Notes: generated from the sequence alone by a model not told the origin. 64,000 nt of DNA from Streptomyces sp. Ru62 (GCF_002920615.1 NZ_PQSU01000022.1:1-64000), one strand, 5' to 3'; shown: positions 21,720 to 35,817, counted from the first letter of the stretch. Numbers and translations are program-made.

Positions 21720-22501
21720 GGGCTCTCCTCCGGGCAGGTGAACGTCCGGCGGGCGTCGAGGGCCCGGGGCTTCCGGCGTGTGGGTGGAGTTCCAGCTTGT
21801 ACCGGATGGGGGTCCTGTGTCCCGGAAGCCGGGCGAACGGAACCCGAAAGTGTGTACTGCCGTATCCCTTCGAGGTGTTGGGCCGGCCGGGCTCCTCGGG
21901 TCCGGTCCGGGAAGTCGGCGCTGTGGTGCCGGGCCGGTGGGGCGGGGGTGCGGGCCGGGGTTGCGGTGGGCCGGCGCATGCGGCGGCTCGTGCGGGAACA
22001 GCTCGGGGCCCGCCTGGGCCGGGGCCGGTCTCCACGGACGTCGGCCGGGGCGGCGAAGCCGTTCCCGTACGCGCGGGTGACCGCCTGGGTGGGCGCCCTG
22101 ACGGTCTCGGCCGCGGCGGGGTGGCGGTGCACGGGGGCGCGGCCGGTGTTGCCGGTCGCGCCGGTCACCGCGATCTCGGTGCCGCCTGCGTGGGCTTCGT
22201 CGTTCCGGCCGTCCGAGCCCCGGAGGGGCGGCGGCCGGTCCGCCGCGTCGTCGGCGGGGGCCGGCCGCCGGCGCTGCACAGCGTGATCGGCGCCACTGCC
22301 CGGCAGGCCCGGGGCCGCCCGGGCCGGGCGGCCCCGGGGCCCGGCCATGCGCCGGCGCGGGCCGGTGACGCACGGCGGGGGAGCACCTCCGGTGCCGGCC
22401 CAGCGCCGGAGCCCGTGCCGCGTCGTCGGACGTGTGCCGGTGGGCGTGGCGCCGAAGAGGCGGTGCCCGTCCGTCTCGCCCTGCGCCGCGCCGGACCGCT
22501 C
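21720..22501. other. 782-bp stretch without an intact gene
   Basis: Between the decarboxylase start and the pepN stop. It should hold the siderophore-unit promoter (minus strand). An inverted repeat with a two-base bulge (arms 21763-21776 and 21822-21833) lies in the presumed leader. No TTAGGTTAG-type iron box is seen. Beyond about 21900 the DNA is very GC-rich with no complete reading frame of plausible composition; a possible oxidoreductase remnant is listed separately. Confidence 0.5.
22050..22190 (-). pseudogene. possible NmrA/NAD(P)-binding oxidoreductase remnant
   Basis: One minus-strand frame reads EIAVTGATGNTGRAPVHRHP followed by AAAETVRAPTQAVTRAYGNG, which matches the Rossmann start of NmrA/SDR-type proteins (VTGATGxxGR, then a second strand with VRA). 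No start codon with a ribosome-binding site lies in front, and after about 45 residues the frame becomes Arg/Pro-rich and unlike the family. Likely a decayed fragment; based on one motif. Confidence 0.3.
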
Positions 22502-24994
22502 CTACTCCGCGTGCTCCTCGCCGCGCACCTTCAGGGCGCGGGACAGGTCGTCCAGGCGGTCGGCGAGGGTGCGGCGCAGGGCCGGGATGAGATCGGCGTC
22601 GCGCAGGCAGGCCTCGCCGAGGCGGAGGTTCTCGGCGTCGACGGCGTGGGCCGGGAAGCACCAACGGCCGGCGGCGACGGCGATGGCGGGGCCGCGGCGG
22701 GCGGCGACGGCGACCGCGTCCGTGTAGAAGCGCGGCACGTACTCCCGTACCAGGTCGGCCTGTTCGGGCTGCCAGAAGCCCCGGGCGGTGGCCGTGAAGA
22801 GGTAGTTGGACAGGTCGTCGCCGGCGAACATCGCGTCCCAGGCGGTGCGCTTGGCCTCCGGGTCGGGCAGGGCGGCACGGCAGCGGGCGGCGCCCTCCTG
22901 GCCGGTGGCGCTCGGGTCGCGCGCCAGTTCGGCGGCGATGGCGTCCTCGTCGGTGGCGCCGAGCACGGCGAGCCGGGCGAGGATGCGCCAGCGCAGTTCG
23001 GGGTCGAGTTCCGGTCCGCCGGGTACCGTGCCGTCGGCGAGCCAGGCGGCGATGGTCTCCGGGTGGGCGGCGACGTCGATCAGGTGCCGTACGGCGATCA
23101 GCCGCAGGCCGGGGTGGTCGCCGTCCTCGGTGCGTCGCAGGAGGTCGCGGCAGAGCGAGGTGAGGGTGGCCAGGGCGGCCGGGCGGTCCTGCGGTGTCAG
23201 GTACTGGTCGGCGAGCTGGCCGGCGGCGAAGGCGAGGACGCCCTGGGTGACGGCCAGGTCGGTCTCGCGCGGCAGGTGGGCGCGGGCCGTCTCCAGGTAG
23301 GCGGCGGGCGCGAGTTCGCCGTCGCGGACGGCGTCCCTGAGGGCGTTCCAGACGACCGCGCGGGTGAGCGGGTCGGGCAGGCCGGACAGGCTGGTGCGGA
23401 GCGTGTCGAAGGAGGCGGCGTCGAAGCGGATCTTGGCGTAGGTGAGGTCGCCGTCGTTGAGGAGGACGAGTGCGGGGCGCTTGCCGATGGGCTGCGGCGC
23501 GGTCTGCGGGACGTCGAGGTCGATGCGCTCGCGCAGCAGCAGCCTGCCCTCCTCGGCGACGTCGTGGTCGTACAGGCCGGCGCTGAGGCGGTGCGGGCGG
23601 CTGCCCGAGCGGTCGGCGGTCAGCGCGCAGGTGCCGCCGGTGGGGGCGATCTCCGGGGTGAGCTTGTCGACGCCGGTGGTGCGCAGCCAGCTGTCGGCCC
23701 AGGCGTGCACGTCGCGGTCGGTGGCGGAGGCGAGGGAGTCGATGAAGTCGGCGAGGGTGGCGTTGCCGAACTTGTGCCGCGTGAAGTGGGTGTTGATGCC
23801 GGCGAGGAAGTCCTTCTCGCCGAGCCAGGCGGCCAGCTGGCGCAGTGCGGAGGCGCCCTTGGCGTAGGAGATGCCGTCGAAGTTGAGCAGGGCGGAGGCC
23901 GTGTCGTCGACGTTCTCGGGGGCGACCGGGTGGGTGGTGGGCCGCTGGTCGGCGTCGTAGCCCCAGGACTTGCGGGTGACGCCGAACTCGGTCCAGGGGT
24001 CGGTGAAGCGGGTGGCCTCGGCTGTGGTCTGGTAGCCCATGTACTCGGCGAAGGACTCGTTGAGCCAGATGTCGTCCCACCACTTGAGGGTGACGAGGTC
24101 GCCGAACCACATGTGGGCCATCTCGTGGGCGATGACCATGGCGCGGGTCTGCCGCTCGGTGTCGGTGACGGCGGAGCGGTAGACGAATTCGTCGCGGAAG
24201 GTGACCAGGCCCGGGTTCTCCATGGCGCCCGCGTTGAACTCGGGGACGAACGCCTGGTCGTAGGAGTCGAAGGGGTAGGGCTCCTCGAACTTCTCGTGGT
24301 AGCGGTCGAAGCACGCGCGGGTGATGTCGAGGATCTCGTCGGCGTCGGTGTCGAGGTGGGGGGCGAGGGAGCGGCGGCAGTGGATGCCGAAGGGCAGTCC
24401 GCGGTGCTCGGTGCGCACGGAGTGCCAGGGGCCGGCGGCGACGGCGACCAGGTAGGTGGAGATCGGCGGCGTGGGCGCGGCCTGCCAGAGGCCGTCGCCG
24501 CGGTGCTCGGTGACGCCGTTGGCGAGGACGCTCCAGCCCTCGGGCGCCTTGACGGAGACCTCGAAGACGGCCTTCAGGTCGGGCTGGTCGAAGGCGGCGA
24601 AGATGCGCTGGACGTCGTCCAGGAACATCTGGGTGTAGACGTACGTCTCGCCGTCGCTGGGGTCGGTGAAGCGGTGCATGCCCTCGCCGGTGCGGGAGTA
24701 GCGCATGACCGCGTCGACGCGCAGTTCGTGCTCGCCGGCGGTGAGGTTCTTCAGTGGCAGCCGGTCCTCGCACAGGGACTCCGGGTCGAGCGGCTGTCCG
24801 TCGAGCGTGGCGCCGCGCAGCTCGGCGGGCTTCAGCTCGACGAACGTGTCCCCGTCGGACCGCGCCGTGAACCGGATCGCGGTGCGGGAGTCGAAGGTCT
24901 CGTCACCGGTCGTGAGGTCCAGTTCGATCGTGTACCGGTGGACGTCGAGGAACTGTGCTCGGAGCTGCGCTTCGTCGCGCGTGAGTACGGACAT
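22502..24994 (-). CDS. pepN: aminopeptidase N (M1 family)
   Basis: 830 aa zinc aminopeptidase that trims N-terminal residues from peptides. It has the substrate motif GAMENPG, the zinc site HEMAHMWFGD with the downstream Glu in LNESFAEYMGY, and an intact C-terminal helical domain. No signal peptide is seen, so it is cytosolic. ATG 24994 gives MSVLTRDEAQLRAQFL; an ATG three codons upstream (25003) is an alternative. The chorismate mutase gene lies 113 bp upstream on the same strand, but the spacing does not prove co-transcription. Confidence 0.95.
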   Translation of the reverse strand: MSVLTRDEAQLRAQFLDVHRYTIELDLTTGDETFDSRTAIRFTARSDGDTFVELKPAELRGATLDGQPLDPESLCEDRLPLKNLTAGEHELRVDAVMRYSRTGEGMHRFTDPSDGETYVYTQMFLDDVQRIFAAFDQPDLKAVFEVSVKAPEGWSVLANGVTEHRGDGLWQAAPTPPISTYLVAVAAGPWHSVRTEHRGLPFGIHCRRSLAPHLDTDADEILDITRACFDRYHEKFEEPYPFDSYDQAFVPEFNAGAMENPGLVTFRDEFVYRSAVTDTERQTRAMVIAHEMAHMWFGDLVTLKWWDDIWLNESFAEYMGYQTTAEATRFTDPWTEFGVTRKSWGYDADQRPTTHPVAPENVDDTASALLNFDGISYAKGASALRQLAAWLGEKDFLAGINTHFTRHKFGNATLADFIDSLASATDRDVHAWADSWLRTTGVDKLTPEIAPTGGTCALTADRSGSRPHRLSAGLYDHDVAEEGRLLLRERIDLDVPQTAPQPIGKRPALVLLNDGDLTYAKIRFDAASFDTLRTSLSGLPDPLTRAVVWNALRDAVRDGELAPAAYLETARAHLPRETDLAVTQGVLAFAAGQLADQYLTPQDRPAALATLTSLCRDLLRRTEDGDHPGLRLIAVRHLIDVAAHPETIAAWLADGTVPGGPELDPELRWRILARLAVLGATDEDAIAAELARDPSATGQEGAARCRAALPDPEAKRTAWDAMFAGDDLSNYLFTATARGFWQPEQADLVREYVPRFYTDAVAVAARRGPAIAVAAGRWCFPAHAVDAENLRLGEACLRDADLIPALRRTLADRLDDLSRALKVRGEEHAE

Positions 24995-25107
24995 GCAGGC
25001 CATGCTGCCTGATGGGGCCGACAGCGCACAGGGGCGGACCGGTACACGGCTTTTGTCCCCTGCGCGCCCCCTTGCCCATCGCCGGGCCGGGCTCGTCCGG
25101 GCCCCGG

Positions 25108-25470
25108 TCAGGGGCGTGCCCGGTCCTCGTGCGCCGGCTGTCCGTTGTGGGTGTCCTCGGCGATGCGTTCGTGGTGCCGGATCACCTCGGCGATGATGAA
25201 GTTCAGGAACTTCTCGGCGAACGCCGGGTCGAGCTTGGCGTTCTCGGCGAGGCGGCGCAGCCGTTCGATCTGCCGGGCCTCGCGGGCCGGGTCGGCGGGC
25301 GGCAGCTGGTGCAGCGCCTTGAGCCGGCCGACCTGCTGGGTGCACTTGAAGCGTTCGGCGAGCATGTGGACGACGGCCGCGTCGATGTTGTCGATGCTGT
25401 CGCGCAGCCGCTCCAGTTCCTGGCGGACCTGGGGGTCGTCGGCACCGGTGCCGGTGTTGCTGGTGGTCAT
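25108..25470 (-). CDS. chorismate mutase (AroQ type)
   Basis: 120 aa, all-helical AroQ-class protein. Family landmarks: LERLRDSIDNIDAAVVHMLA (helix 1), ERFKCTQQVGRLK with the active-site Arg/Lys, ADPAREARQIERLRRLAENA, and FLNFIIAEVIRHHERIA. It converts chorismate to prephenate for phenylalanine and tyrosine synthesis. No signal peptide, so cytoplasmic rather than the secreted type. Acidic N-terminal and charged C-terminal tails flank the fold. Confidence 0.93.
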   Translation of the reverse strand: MTTSNTGTGADDPQVRQELERLRDSIDNIDAAVVHMLAERFKCTQQVGRLKALHQLPPADPAREARQIERLRRLAENAKLDPAFAEKFLNFIIAEVIRHHERIAEDTHNGQPAHEDRARP

Positions 25471-25712
25471 GGGGGCTCACCCTATGCGTTTCACGGGCCG
25501 GGCCCTACGGGTGTCCGGGGAGTGGATCACCGGCGGAATCGCGGGGGGCGGGGACGTGGTGGCCGACGGGGACCGGGTGCCGGCCCGAGGCCGAGTGCCC
25601 ACCGGGACACACCAGGACACACCGGGACCCCTCCCGACCACTGCCGGGGTGGGGGCCGCCCGGCGGGGCCCTTCCCGCGCTGCCGTCCCGCCTACAGTGG
25701 TAGGGAGTTCCG

Positions 25713-26615
25713 GTGGCTTCAGGGGGTGCCGACGTGGCGAACGGCGGACCGGTCCAGCACGGCTACCCGCACCTGGAGACGGTGCGGGCGGCCATCACCG
25801 CGCTGTACCGGCGCCTGTCCCGCGACACCATCGAGACGTTCTCGGCCAGCGTGGCCCCGGCCGACGTGGCCTTCTGCGACACCGACGACCTGCATCTGGG
25901 CGCGCAACGCGTGGCCCGGGAGATCGTGCGGCACTTCCGGCTGCCGGACGCGCGGCTGATCGTCGGCTTCCGGGAGATGACCCACGCGGCGAACGTCGAA
26001 CTCGCGGCGGGCCCCGAGTACTTCGTCGAGCTGAACGACCGGTTCCGTACCCACCGCAGGGACATCGGCGCCGCGCTCGCCCACGAGGTGGCGCACGTCT
26101 ACCTGCACCGACTGGACCTCGCCTTCCCCACCACGGCGGAGAACGAGATCCTCACGGACACGGCGACGACCTATCTGGGCGCGGGCTGGCTGCTGCTGGA
26201 CGCCTACCGGGAGGACGGGGTGTCGTCACAGAAACTCGGGTACCTCACCCCGGAGGAGTTCGGTTACGTCCTGGCCAAGCGGGCCCTGCTCTTCCAGGAG
26301 GACCCCTCGGTGTGGTTCACCAGCCCGCAGGCCTACACCGCCTACGTCAAGGGGATGGCCCGGGCCCGCCAGGACGAGCAGCAGCCGCCGCTGACGGCGG
26401 CGGGCTGGGCGGGCCGCCGCCGCTACGCCCACGACCGCCGGCACGCCTCCGGCGCCCCGCCGAGCGCCCCGTACGCCTTCGCCCCCGACAGCGGCGGCCA
26501 CCTCGGGGTGACCTTCCCGTGCCCGACCTGCCACCAGCGGATCAGGGTGCCGGTGCGGGGGCGGGTACGGGCGCGCTGCGGGTTGTGCCGGACGGTGCTG
26601 GAGTGCGACACGTAG
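25713..26615 (+). CDS. HExxH metallopeptidase-like protein with C-terminal zinc ribbon
   Basis: 300 aa. The central part carries ALAHEVAHVYLHRLDL (HExxH at about residues 124-128) followed by EILTDTATTYLGAG, a plausible third zinc ligand region as in gluzincins. After a variable Ala/Pro-rich linker, the C-terminus has CPTCHQRIRVPVRG, then CGLC, which forms a four-cysteine zinc ribbon (about residues 271-296). There is no signal peptide or membrane segment. GTG 25713 follows GGGAG; a GTG at 25734 is also possible. It is divergent from chorismate mutase. Substrate unknown; the ribbon may bind nucleic acid or a protein partner. Confidence 0.75.
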   Translation: MASGGADVANGGPVQHGYPHLETVRAAITALYRRLSRDTIETFSASVAPADVAFCDTDDLHLGAQRVAREIVRHFRLPDARLIVGFREMTHAANVELAAGPEYFVELNDRFRTHRRDIGAALAHEVAHVYLHRLDLAFPTTAENEILTDTATTYLGAGWLLLDAYREDGVSSQKLGYLTPEEFGYVLAKRALLFQEDPSVWFTSPQAYTAYVKGMARARQDEQQPPLTAAGWAGRRRYAHDRRHASGAPPSAPYAFAPDSGGHLGVTFPCPTCHQRIRVPVRGRVRARCGLCRTVLECDT

Positions 26616-26662
26616 CTCCGGCGGGCTTCACCGCCGCATCGGCTGTCCCATGGACCGCCGTG

Positions 26663-28102
26663 TCAGCCCGCGTGTTCCGGCACCGCCCGCCGCGGAAGCG
26701 CCGCGCACAGCACCCCGCACACCACGAACGCCCCCACGACCCACGGCATCGCCCCGGCGAGCGCCTCGCCGGGCCCCTGCGTCACGGCCCCGAAGAACAC
26801 CGTACCGATCACCGCCGCCCCCAGCGCGCCGCCGAACTGCTGAGCCGTGGAGAAGATCCCGGACGCTCCCCCGGCCAGTTCGCCCGGCACCGCCGACAGC
26901 ACCACGTTCACCAACGGCACGACCAGGAACCCGAGCCCGGCCCCGGCGAGCACCAGTCCGGGGACCAGCGGCCAGGCGCCCGCGTGCACCGCCGGGGCGT
27001 CGTCGATGGCGGCCCACACCCAGCCGAACCCGCCGGCCATCAGCAGCGCCCCCGCACCGAGCACCAGCCGTCCGTACTTCACGGCGAGCCCGTCCGCGAC
27101 GGGCGCGGTCAGGAATCCGCCGGCCGAGAACGCGACGGTGACCACCCCGGCCTGGAGCGGGGTGTACCCCTCGCCGCCCTGGAGCCAGACCGCGAAGACC
27201 AGGAAGAAGCCCTGCATGCCGAGGGAGAAGAGCAGCTGGACGAGCACGCCCACCGAGAACGCGGGGAGCGCGAACGCGCGCGCGGGCAGCAACGGCACCG
27301 TACCCGGCCGGTGCCGCCGGGCCTCGTACACGCCGAGCCCGGCCACGGTCGCCGCGCCCGCCGCGAGGCAGATCCAGCCCCACAGCGGCCAGCCGTTCTC
27401 CCGGCCCTGTACCAGCGGCAGCACGATCGCGACCAGTCCTCCGGCCAGTACCAGGCTGCCGAGGGGGTCCGGCCGCCCCGCCGACCGTTCCCGTGTGGTG
27501 GGCACCAGGCCCAGCCCGCCCACGAACGTCGCCACCGCGACCGGCACGTTGACCAGGAACACCGAGCGCCAGCCCCAGCCGAACAGATCGGCGTCGGTGA
27601 GCACCCCGCCGAGCAGGAGCCCGACCGCCGAGGCGAAGCCGGCGACCGCGCCGTACATCCCGAAGGCGGCCCCGCGCTCCTTGCCGTGGAACAGGGTGCG
27701 GAACGAGCCGATCACCTGCGGCACGAGCACGGCCGCCAGGACGCCCTGGACCGCCCGGGCCGCGATCAGCTGCGCCGGTGACCGGGCGATGCCGCACGCC
27801 AGGCTCGCCAGCCCGAAACCCGCCGTACCGGCGAGGAAGAGGGGCCGGCGGCCGACACGGTCGCCGAGGTGGCCGGAGACGATCAGGGCGGCCGCGAAGC
27901 CCAGCAGGTAGGCGGAGACGACCCATTGCAGGTCGCTGGCGGAGGCGTGCAGGTCCCGGCTGATGGACGGGACCGCCACGTTGACGATCGTTCCGTCGAG
28001 CAGGTCCATCAGGGCCGCGATCATCATCACGGCGGCGGCGGCCCAGCGGCGCGGATGGGGTACCGCCGTGGTCGGCGGGTCTGCGGTGACGGTCGTGGAC
28101 AT
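26663..28102 (-). CDS. MFS drug:H+ antiporter, DHA2 (14-TMS) family
   Basis: 479 aa with about 14 hydrophobic segments. Motif D1/A pieces are present: ALMDLLDGTIVNVAVPSI, GHLGDRVGRRPLFLAG and the antiporter-type motif C region around YGAVAGFASAVGLLLGG. It exports a drug or toxic metabolite using the proton gradient. A strong GGGGGG-type ribosome-binding site precedes ATG 28102. It is divergent from a MarR gene, with two operator palindromes between them, so it is very likely the MarR target. Confidence 0.93.
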   Translation of the reverse strand: MSTTVTADPPTTAVPHPRRWAAAAVMMIAALMDLLDGTIVNVAVPSISRDLHASASDLQWVVSAYLLGFAAALIVSGHLGDRVGRRPLFLAGTAGFGLASLACGIARSPAQLIAARAVQGVLAAVLVPQVIGSFRTLFHGKERGAAFGMYGAVAGFASAVGLLLGGVLTDADLFGWGWRSVFLVNVPVAVATFVGGLGLVPTTRERSAGRPDPLGSLVLAGGLVAIVLPLVQGRENGWPLWGWICLAAGAATVAGLGVYEARRHRPGTVPLLPARAFALPAFSVGVLVQLLFSLGMQGFFLVFAVWLQGGEGYTPLQAGVVTVAFSAGGFLTAPVADGLAVKYGRLVLGAGALLMAGGFGWVWAAIDDAPAVHAGAWPLVPGLVLAGAGLGFLVVPLVNVVLSAVPGELAGGASGIFSTAQQFGGALGAAVIGTVFFGAVTQGPGEALAGAMPWVVGAFVVCGVLCAALPRRAVPEHAG

Positions 28103-28126
28103 GGATGTCCCCCCTCGCTCGGATTA

Positions 28127-28146
28127 TTTCGTTCGACCGAACGAAA
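28127..28146. promoter_or_regulatory. MarR-type operator 1 (MFS side)
   Basis: A perfect 9-2-9 inverted repeat, TTTCGTTCG-AC-CGAACGAAA, 25 bp upstream of the MFS start. It shares the core GTTCGACCGAAC with a second copy 53 bp away. On the minus strand an AAATAAT that could be a -10 element abuts it, so binding would block MFS transcription. Confidence 0.85.
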
Positions 28147-28179
28147 GAGTTGCACGACGTGCCCGCTCCCGCAAGTGCT

Positions 28180-28199
28180 TAGTTCGACCGAACGAACTA
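28180..28199. promoter_or_regulatory. MarR-type operator 2 (marR side)
   Basis: TAGTTCG-ACCGAA-CGAACTA, an inverted repeat ending 17 bp before the MarR start codon and containing the same GTTCGACCGAAC core (28182-28193) as operator 1. Its position fits autorepression of marR. Confidence 0.82.
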
Positions 28200-28216
28200 C
28201 TTGCTAGCCTGGGTCC

Positions 28217-28684
28217 ATGACCGAGGGAGACGAGAAGCGGGACGAGACGCTCCGGCGCCTGATGGAGGTGGGCCGTGTCCACAGCGGCGTCACCGTGATG
28301 TTTCATTCGGCGGTCGCCGCCAAGCAGGGACTGAACGCCACGGAGGAGAAGACCCTCGACCTGCTGGAGCGGCACGGCCCGCTCACCGCGAAGGACCTGG
28401 CCCGGCTGACCGGTCTGGCCCCGGCCTCCGTCACCGGCCTCGTCGACCGCCTGGAGACCAAGGGCTTCGCCCGGCGGGTCGCCCACCCGACGGACAAGCG
28501 CCGGGTGCTGGTCGAACTGAACCAGGAGAAGATCGGCGAACTCACCGTCTTCTTCGAGGACTGGGCGCGCGACATCGTGGCGGCGTGCGAGGAGTTCAGC
28601 ACGGAGGAACTGCAGACGGTGGTGCGCTTCCTGACGGTGATGGCGGAACGGCAACGGGAGGCGGCCGCGCGGCTCAGCTCATGA
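28217..28684 (+). CDS. MarR-family transcriptional regulator
   Basis: 155 aa winged-helix dimer. The DNA-binding part is LTAKDLARLTGLAPASVTGL, with recognition helix and VDRLETKGFARRVAHPTDKR forming the wing with the conserved Asp-x-Arg. Flanking helices provide the dimer interface. It is expected to repress both itself and the divergent MFS transporter through the two operators, and to be released by a ligand that the transporter exports. Confidence 0.92.
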   Translation: MTEGDEKRDETLRRLMEVGRVHSGVTVMFHSAVAAKQGLNATEEKTLDLLERHGPLTAKDLARLTGLAPASVTGLVDRLETKGFARRVAHPTDKRRVLVELNQEKIGELTVFFEDWARDIVAACEEFSTEELQTVVRFLTVMAERQREAAARLSS

Positions 28685-28873
28685 GCCGCGCGGGGCGGCT
28701 GCCGAGTCCCGGACCGTCGACGAATGTGAAGCAGCGCACCCGGGCCGGCGTCCCTGCGGCTGACAGTGGCCCGGGCGCCGCGCTCGGCGTGGGGGACGCC
28801 GGAGGAGTGCCGGGACCCGGTGCTCGCGGGCGGGCGCCAGGAGGTGGTGGCGGACCGGCGCGGGGGCGTTTCG

Positions 28874-29599
28874 TCAGTCCGGCCGCAGGACGCCCGCCGC
28901 GCGTGCGGCCGCGAGCCACCTCGGGAACTCGCCGACGAGACGGTCGTACAGCTCGGCGTCGGAGACCCGGCGCGGGTCCTGGCCGGCGTGGAAGAAGCCG
29001 GCGTTGTCCACGATCCGCTTGCCGGGGACCGCCAGTTCGTCCAGCTTGCGCAGGAACTCGAACTGCCGGCTGTCCGGGTCGCCGAAGCCGACGAACTGCC
29101 AGAACAGCGGGAGCCGCGCGGCCTTGCACAGATGGCGTTCGGCGGCGAGCTTGCTGATCGGTCCGCCGTCGGTTTGGAAGACGACGAGGGCGGGGGCGGT
29201 GGCGCCGCTGTCCAGGTAGTGGTCGATGACGGCGTCCATCGCCAGGTGGTAGCTGGTCCTGCCCATGTGGCCGAGCCCGGACACGATCCGCTCGACGCGG
29301 CCCTGGTGCCCGGCGAGGGCGATGTCGGTGACCGCGTCGACGTCCGTGGAGAAGAACACGACGGGCACCCGGCCGTCGTCGTCCAGGTGCGCGGACAGGC
29401 CCAGCACCCGGTCGGCGAGCGCCTGCACACTGCCGTCCTGGTAGTACGGCCGCATGGAGCCCGAGTAGTCGACCACGAGGTAGACGGCGGCCCGCAGCCC
29501 GTCCAGGCCGTGCTTGCGCAGGGACACCCCCGCCGACCGGTAGGCGCCGACCAGTGCGGGCGCGGTCTCCTCCACCTTGCGCAGACCGATCGCGGCCAT
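28874..29599 (-). CDS. vWA-domain protein (tellurite-resistance TerF-like)
   Basis: 241 aa. A short N-terminal segment (GLRKVEETAPALVGAYRSAG) typical of Ter-associated proteins leads into a von Willebrand A domain with an intact MIDAS: DYSGS (Asp44, Ser46, Ser48), MGRTSYHLAM with the conserved Thr, and VVFQTDGGP. It should bind a divalent metal and a protein partner in the cytoplasm. A strong GAGGGGGG lies before ATG 29599. No other ter gene is adjacent, so its partner is unknown. Confidence 0.85.
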   Translation of the reverse strand: MAAIGLRKVEETAPALVGAYRSAGVSLRKHGLDGLRAAVYLVVDYSGSMRPYYQDGSVQALADRVLGLSAHLDDDGRVPVVFFSTDVDAVTDIALAGHQGRVERIVSGLGHMGRTSYHLAMDAVIDHYLDSGATAPALVVFQTDGGPISKLAAERHLCKAARLPLFWQFVGFGDPDSRQFEFLRKLDELAVPGKRIVDNAGFFHAGQDPRRVSDAELYDRLVGEFPRWLAAARAAGVLRPD

Positions 29600-29762
29600 G
29601 ATCCCCCCTCGGCTGTTCCGGCGCCCGAGCGTACCCGTACGGCACACATGCGACGACGCCTGCCCAGTCGTCCGGTCGGGGACAGGCGGGCAGGCGCCGT
29701 TCATGTTCCGTACGCCTTTGTACGGGACGTCTGTGCGGGACCTGGGGTCCGTTGTGCGCGCG

Positions 29763-31218
29763 TCAGACCGCCAGGGCGCGGTCCGTCGGGCGGATCGGGG
29801 CCGGCAGGTCGCTGGCTCCGGTCAGGAAGCGGTCGACTCCGCGGGCGGCCGAGCGGCCCTCCGCGATCGCCCACACGATGAGGGACTGGCCGCGGCCGGC
29901 GTCACCGGCGACGAACACACCCGGCACGTTGGTCTGGAAGTCGGCGTCGCGGGCGATGTTACCGCGTTCGTCCAGCTCCAGGCCGAACTGCTCGACCAGG
30001 CCGTTCTCCCGGTCGGTGCCGGTGAAGCCCATGGCGAGGGTGACCAGCTGAGCGGGGATCTTGCGCTCGGTGCCCGGCTTGGGGGTGAGCCTGCCGTCGA
30101 TGAACTCCACCTCGGTCAGGTGCAGCCACTGGACGTTGCCGTCCTCGTCGCCCTCGAAGTGGGTGGTGGAGACGGAGTAGACCCGCTCGCCGCCCTCCTC
30201 GTGCGCGCTGGTGACCTTGTAGAGCATCGGGAAGGTCGGCCAGGGCTGGTTCACCGGGTGCCGGTCGTCGTTCGGGCGGGGCATGATCTCCAGCTGGGTG
30301 ACGGAGGCCGCGCCCTGCCGGTGGGCGGTGCCCACGCAGTCCGCGCCGGTGTCACCGCCGCCGATGACGACGACGTGCTTGCCCTCGGCCGAGATCGGCG
30401 CGGTGACGTAGTCGCCCTCCTGGACCTTGTTGGCCAGCGGCAGGTACTCCATGGCCTGGTAGACGCCCTTGAGCTCGCGGCCGGGCACCGGCAGGTCACG
30501 GGCGGTCGTGGCACCGACGGCCAGGACGACCGCGTCGTACCGCTTCTTCAGGTCGGTGGCCTTGAGGTCGCGGCCGATCTCGATGCCGGTGCGGAAGCGG
30601 GTGCCCTCCGCGCGCATCTGCTCGATACGGCGGTTGATGTGCCGCTTCTCCATCTTGAACTCGGGGATGCCGTACCGGAGGAGACCTCCGACGCGGTCCG
30701 CGCGCTCGTAGACGGCGACCGTGTGGCCGGCCCGGGTCAGCTGCTGGGCGGCGGCGAGGCCCGCCGGGCCGGAGCCGACGACCGCGACCGTCTTGCCGGA
30801 CAGGCGCTCGGGGATCTGCGGGGCGACGTCCCCGGTCTCCCACGCCTTGTCGATGATCGAGACCTCGACGTTCTTGATGGTGACCGGCGGCTGGTTGATG
30901 CCCAGCACGCACGCCGACTCGCAGGGGGCCGGGCAGAGGCGACCGGTGAACTCCGGGAAGTTGTTGGTCGCGTGCAGGCGCTCCTGGGCGGCCGCCCAGT
31001 CCTCGCGGTAGGCGTAGTCGTTCCACTCGGGGATCAGGTTCCCCAGCGGACAGCCGTTGTGACAGAACGGGATGCCGCAGTCCATGCAGCGGCTGGCCTG
31101 CTTGCTGATGATCGGCAGCAGGGAGCCGGGGACGTAGACCTCGTTCCAGTCCTTGACCCGCTCGTCGACGGGGCGGGTCTTGGCGACCTCACGGCCGTGG
31201 TTCAGGAAGCCCTTGGGG

Positions 31219-31226
<8 letters not shown>
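29763..31226 (-). CDS. gltD: glutamate synthase (NADPH) small subunit
   Basis: 487 aa. The N-terminal Fe-S region has CMDCGIPFCHNGCPLGN and LCPAPCESACVLGI. FAD- and NADPH-binding motifs follow (VAVVGSGPAGLAAAQQL and VVVIGGGDTGADCVG), and AMGFTG plus GVFVAGDAGRGQSL are the C-terminal FAD contacts. It passes electrons from NADPH to GltB. Its ATG lies within the last codons of gltB (8-nt overlap, 31219-31226), so synthesis is coupled. Confidence 0.96.

Positions 31227-35817
<4,591 letters not shown>

Noticed and set aside
20338..21900. Iron box upstream of the siderophore-type unit
   Set aside because: No sequence approaching the 19-bp DmdR1 consensus was found before the decarboxylase start.
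25610..25640. Short CACACCGGGA-type repeats between chorismate mutase and the HExxH gene
   Set aside because: Only three imperfect 10-11 bp units in biased sequence; likely chance.
29657..29696. Terminator after gltD
   Set aside because: A 9-bp CGCCTGCCC/GGGCAGGCG pair exists but with a 22-nt loop and about 65 bp from the stop; too weak to list.
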